NCBI GenBank assembly: GCA_003427395.1
Contig: BFEA01000200.1
Span: forward strand, 1,286,083-1,318,763
Length of the DNA stretch: 32,681 nucleotides
Direction: 5' to 3'
DNA from: Chara braunii
Lineage: Eukaryota > Streptophyta > Charophyceae > Charales > Characeae
The notes beneath the pieces are model-generated. The model ran no database searches. It worked only from the letters and a program-made list of their open reading frames with translations, and had not been told where the DNA came from. Position numbers and translations under genes: made by a program. Shown one piece after another: positions 30,455-32,681 of this stretch (positions are counted from its first letter, which is position 1; each line of letters starts with the position of its first letter).

Positions 30455-31755
30455 GAATTCGTGAAAACCTAACAAAACAAATTGTTAGGTTTGCACAAAA
30501 TTTTTCAAAGATTCTCATAGTACGTTTTTCAGGCCTCCTAAATCAACAAAATTTTAGGTGAAGTTAAAGATCCGCAAAAAATGGAATAAAAAACTACTTT
30601 TTCAAAACCACTCGCAGTGGTGAGAAGAAAAGCAGTTTTTTTTACAGAAAATCACTACCTTCCAAAACACTGTTTCTTCATGAACCAAAATATTCCATTT
30701 TTTTCTTTATCTAAAGAAATCATATTTATAGTTTTATAAGGTATGCAACACGATGAACGTATTGGAGGGTCTCCCAAACACGCCATATGTTGTCCTTGTC
30801 ACGAATACGTTCGCTTGAATATGTTCTCTCATACATGGACGAATATATTATTTTTTATCAAAATATTTTATCATTTTTTAATTTTAGATCGTGGTTGGTT
30901 AAGAATTTGAAGATGTTTCCGAGGCAAAAGTTGTTTGAATCCGTCTTTTACATAACATATATTTTTGAACAAGGGTTTTACAGTAGGCTCAAAAAATGAC
31001 TTATATGATTTATAGATCTATAAATTAGTTTTCACAGATTTCGGTTCTTAACAAGTAATGAAAATGACTTATAGTTCTATAAATGAGTATTCACTAGAAC
31101 TGGTTTTTTTTGTACATATTTCGAGTTTTTAAAGATTGCCTTGTTTACGCTCTTTTTTTTGTCAATCTAGTAAGAACAATTTATAGTCCTATAACACGCT
31201 CTTTGCTAAAAATGATTTTGTTGCATATTTTAAGAATTGCTAGACTTTTTGCCCATTTTTTTGCATCCTTTTTCGAGACACAGTTAAAAATATTATTTTT
31301 TATGTGTTAAAACCTGCGTTGCATGGCGAACGTGTTCGCACCCCTTCATGTTTGCGCGAACGTGTTCGCGCGAACAGCTCGTGAACATGTTCTGGCGAAC
31401 ATAATTTTTTTTCATAAAAAAAATAAATAAATAAATAGAAATTTCGGTTTTCGATTTTTAGCTCACGATTGGCTACAAATTTGAACATGACTCCAAGGCA
31501 AAAGTTGCTTGTTTTGTTATTTTACATAAAATATTTTTTTTTTCAGATTTTTCTGAGAACCTTCTTTTTTTTTTTTTTTTTATGTTCGCGTTCGGAGGGT
31601 TTTGGGCGCTTGTTCGCGTTCGGGCGAACATGTTCGCGTTCGCCTCCGAACGCGAACACGGTGCTACGTAGGTTAAGACTAACAGTTTGATGTTGTACTT
31701 TTTCATTCTGTAAAAAATGTTAGGTTTTGTCGTTTTGTTAGGTTTTCATGAATTC
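30455..31755 (+). mobile_element. TIR family C, copy 3 (nested hAT-like element)
   Basis: The termini GAATTCGTGAAAACCTAAC and its inverse (GTTAGGTTTTCATGAATTC) are the best-preserved ends of the family, pairing at all but one position over the first 19. Subtracting 31314-31671 and one target duplication leaves about 935 bp. Palindromic sites lie at 31010, 31069 and 31181. Left flank is (TA)n and right flank (GA)n, so a target duplication cannot be read. Confidence 0.8.
31314..31671 (+). mobile_element. hAT-like non-autonomous element, GTTCGCG-word type
   Basis: TIRs are CTGCGTTGCA (left) and, inverted, CTACGTAGCA (right). The 8-bp duplication GTTAAAAC (31306-31313) / GTTAAGAC (31672-31679) has one mismatch. 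Both ends iterate GTTCGCG / CGCGAAC, with poly(T) at about 31564-31580 before the right block. The body keeps the CCAAGGCAAAAGTTGCTTG word. It is nested in family C copy 3. Confidence 0.85.
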
Positions 31756-31763
31756 GGTGTCGG

Positions 31764-31764
31764 A

Positions 31765-31828
<64 letters not shown>
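31764..31828. repeat. (GA)n microsatellite
   Basis: Nearly pure GA repeat abutting the right end of family C copy 3. Confidence 0.95.
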
Positions 31829-32057
31829 GAGCGGAGATTTGGCAGCCATACTCAACCTCATTTCCGTACTCCTCCTCAACCCACTCCCTTCCTCATTGTC
31901 CTCCTCCTCAATCCTTTGCCCTGCTTGTAGTCGTCCTCCTCCTCCTGCTGTCTCCCGTGTCAACCCTTCGCCATCATCATCCTGCCTCCTCCTGGATCTT
32001 CTACTCCTCATTCGTGCGGGCCACATGGCGCACCCTTTTCTTTCTCGAAAATTCGAG

Positions 32058-32115
32058 TGTAAGAGAGAGAGAGAGAGGGAGAGAGGGAGAGAGGGAGAGA
32101 GAGAGAGAGAGACAT

Positions 32116-32176
<61 letters not shown>

Positions 32177-32180
32177 AGAC
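32058..32180. repeat. (GA)n-rich tract with GGGAGA variants
   Basis: GA dinucleotides with periodic G insertions (AGAGGGAGAGAGGGAG). The open frames over it are artefacts. Confidence 0.9.
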
Positions 32181-32480
32181 TCGAGGAGACCGGCACAGCC
32201 GAATACACAGACGACAGACTACAGCAGGGGAAAGGGAGGGTGGGGTGGGTGCAGCTAAAATGGATGACGTGAGCGAGACAGTTGCTTCCTGCTCCCGCCA
32301 ATCTTCTGCCCACTTACGTCCGCACACCAGAACTGCTCCTTTCTTCTTCCCGCTTCCGCCATTTTGCTGCCCAATGCCCATTCTCTTCATGCCGGCTCCC
32401 GCCAATTTTTTGCCGACTGACTACTTTCCTCTGTGCTCCGTCCCACCAATTTTCAACCCCCACCATAAATATCCCTTCCT

Positions 32481-32575
32481 TTGGTGCTCGGCTACTGCCA
32501 TTTTGCTTTGTTCCTCCTCTCGCTAATTTGGTGCTCGCCTACTGCCATTTTGCTTCACCTACGAAAAATTAAATT
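32481..32575. repeat. 47-bp tandem duplication with GCCATTTTGC words
   Basis: TTGGTGCTCG(G/C)CTACTGCCATTTTGCTT starts at 32481 and again at 32528. More CGCCA(A)TTTTG words lie at 32296-32415. Confidence 0.75.
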
Positions 32576-32594
32576 TCTCTGTCTCCCTCTCCCC

Positions 32595-32597
<3 letters not shown>

Positions 32598-32672
<75 letters not shown>
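32598..32672. repeat. (CT)n microsatellite
   Basis: About 37 CT units close to the end of the window. Confidence 0.95.
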
Positions 32673-32675
<3 letters not shown>

Positions 32676-32681
32676 GTTAGG

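Noticed and set aside
31703-32526. Ser/Leu- and Arg/Glu-rich frames up to 189 codons
   Set aside because: Driven by GA and CT microsatellites.

Overview
This looks like a gene-poor, repeat-saturated piece of a nuclear genome from a green plant. The one convincing intact gene (8179-9024, minus strand) encodes a REF/SRPP (LDAP) family lipid-droplet protein, a family known from the plant lineage. The window also holds the decayed end of a LINE with a plant-type zinc-binding RT tail, a fragment of a Ty3-type polyprotein, and very many microsatellites. A charophyte-type streptophyte is my tentative guess, from the REF/SRPP gene plus the style of the Ty3 remnant and simple repeats. It is an impression, not a search result. 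No bacterial operon, rRNA gene, CRISPR array or complete tRNA gene was seen.

Layout. 1-900: truncated GC-block repeat and a G-rich minisatellite. 960-5540: small foldback and terminal-inverted-repeat (TIR) elements, tandem duplications and a 5'-truncated, frameshifted LINE (about 4148-5260, minus) with its poly(A) tail. 5541-8178: simple repeats, a 52-base poly(C) run and a hairpin element. 8179-9200: the REF/SRPP gene with a G-box upstream. 9257-9702: (CA)n. 9703-12600: no recognisable gene; tandem duplications and a 206-bp near-perfect foldback. 12613-16848: two copies of a TIR family (family C), each broken by nested insertions. 16849-20055: nothing recognisable. 20056-22699: three hAT-like non-autonomous elements. 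22850-25010: degenerate tandem array carrying two foldback MITEs (family A). 25893-26830: another hAT-like element and an extreme simple-sequence mosaic with poly(G) runs. 26855-27352: fourth family A copy. 28143-28790: Ty3 polyprotein remnant. 29556-30045: 39-bp tandem repeat and a second GC-block element. 30455-31755: third family C copy with a nested hAT-like element. 31764-32681: (GA)n and (CT)n tracts.

The most informative content is the mobile-element stratigraphy. Seven hAT-like elements share TIRs and body; five have perfect 8-bp target duplications, one has an imperfect pair and one has none that is clear. Each uses its own short GC-rich word, iterated at both ends. Three family C copies are 932-941 bp once insertions are subtracted, and each carries three palindromic TTATAGTCCTATAA-like sites at conserved spacing. 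Because the copies are paralogous, each nested insertion has a matching empty site in a sister copy inside this same window.
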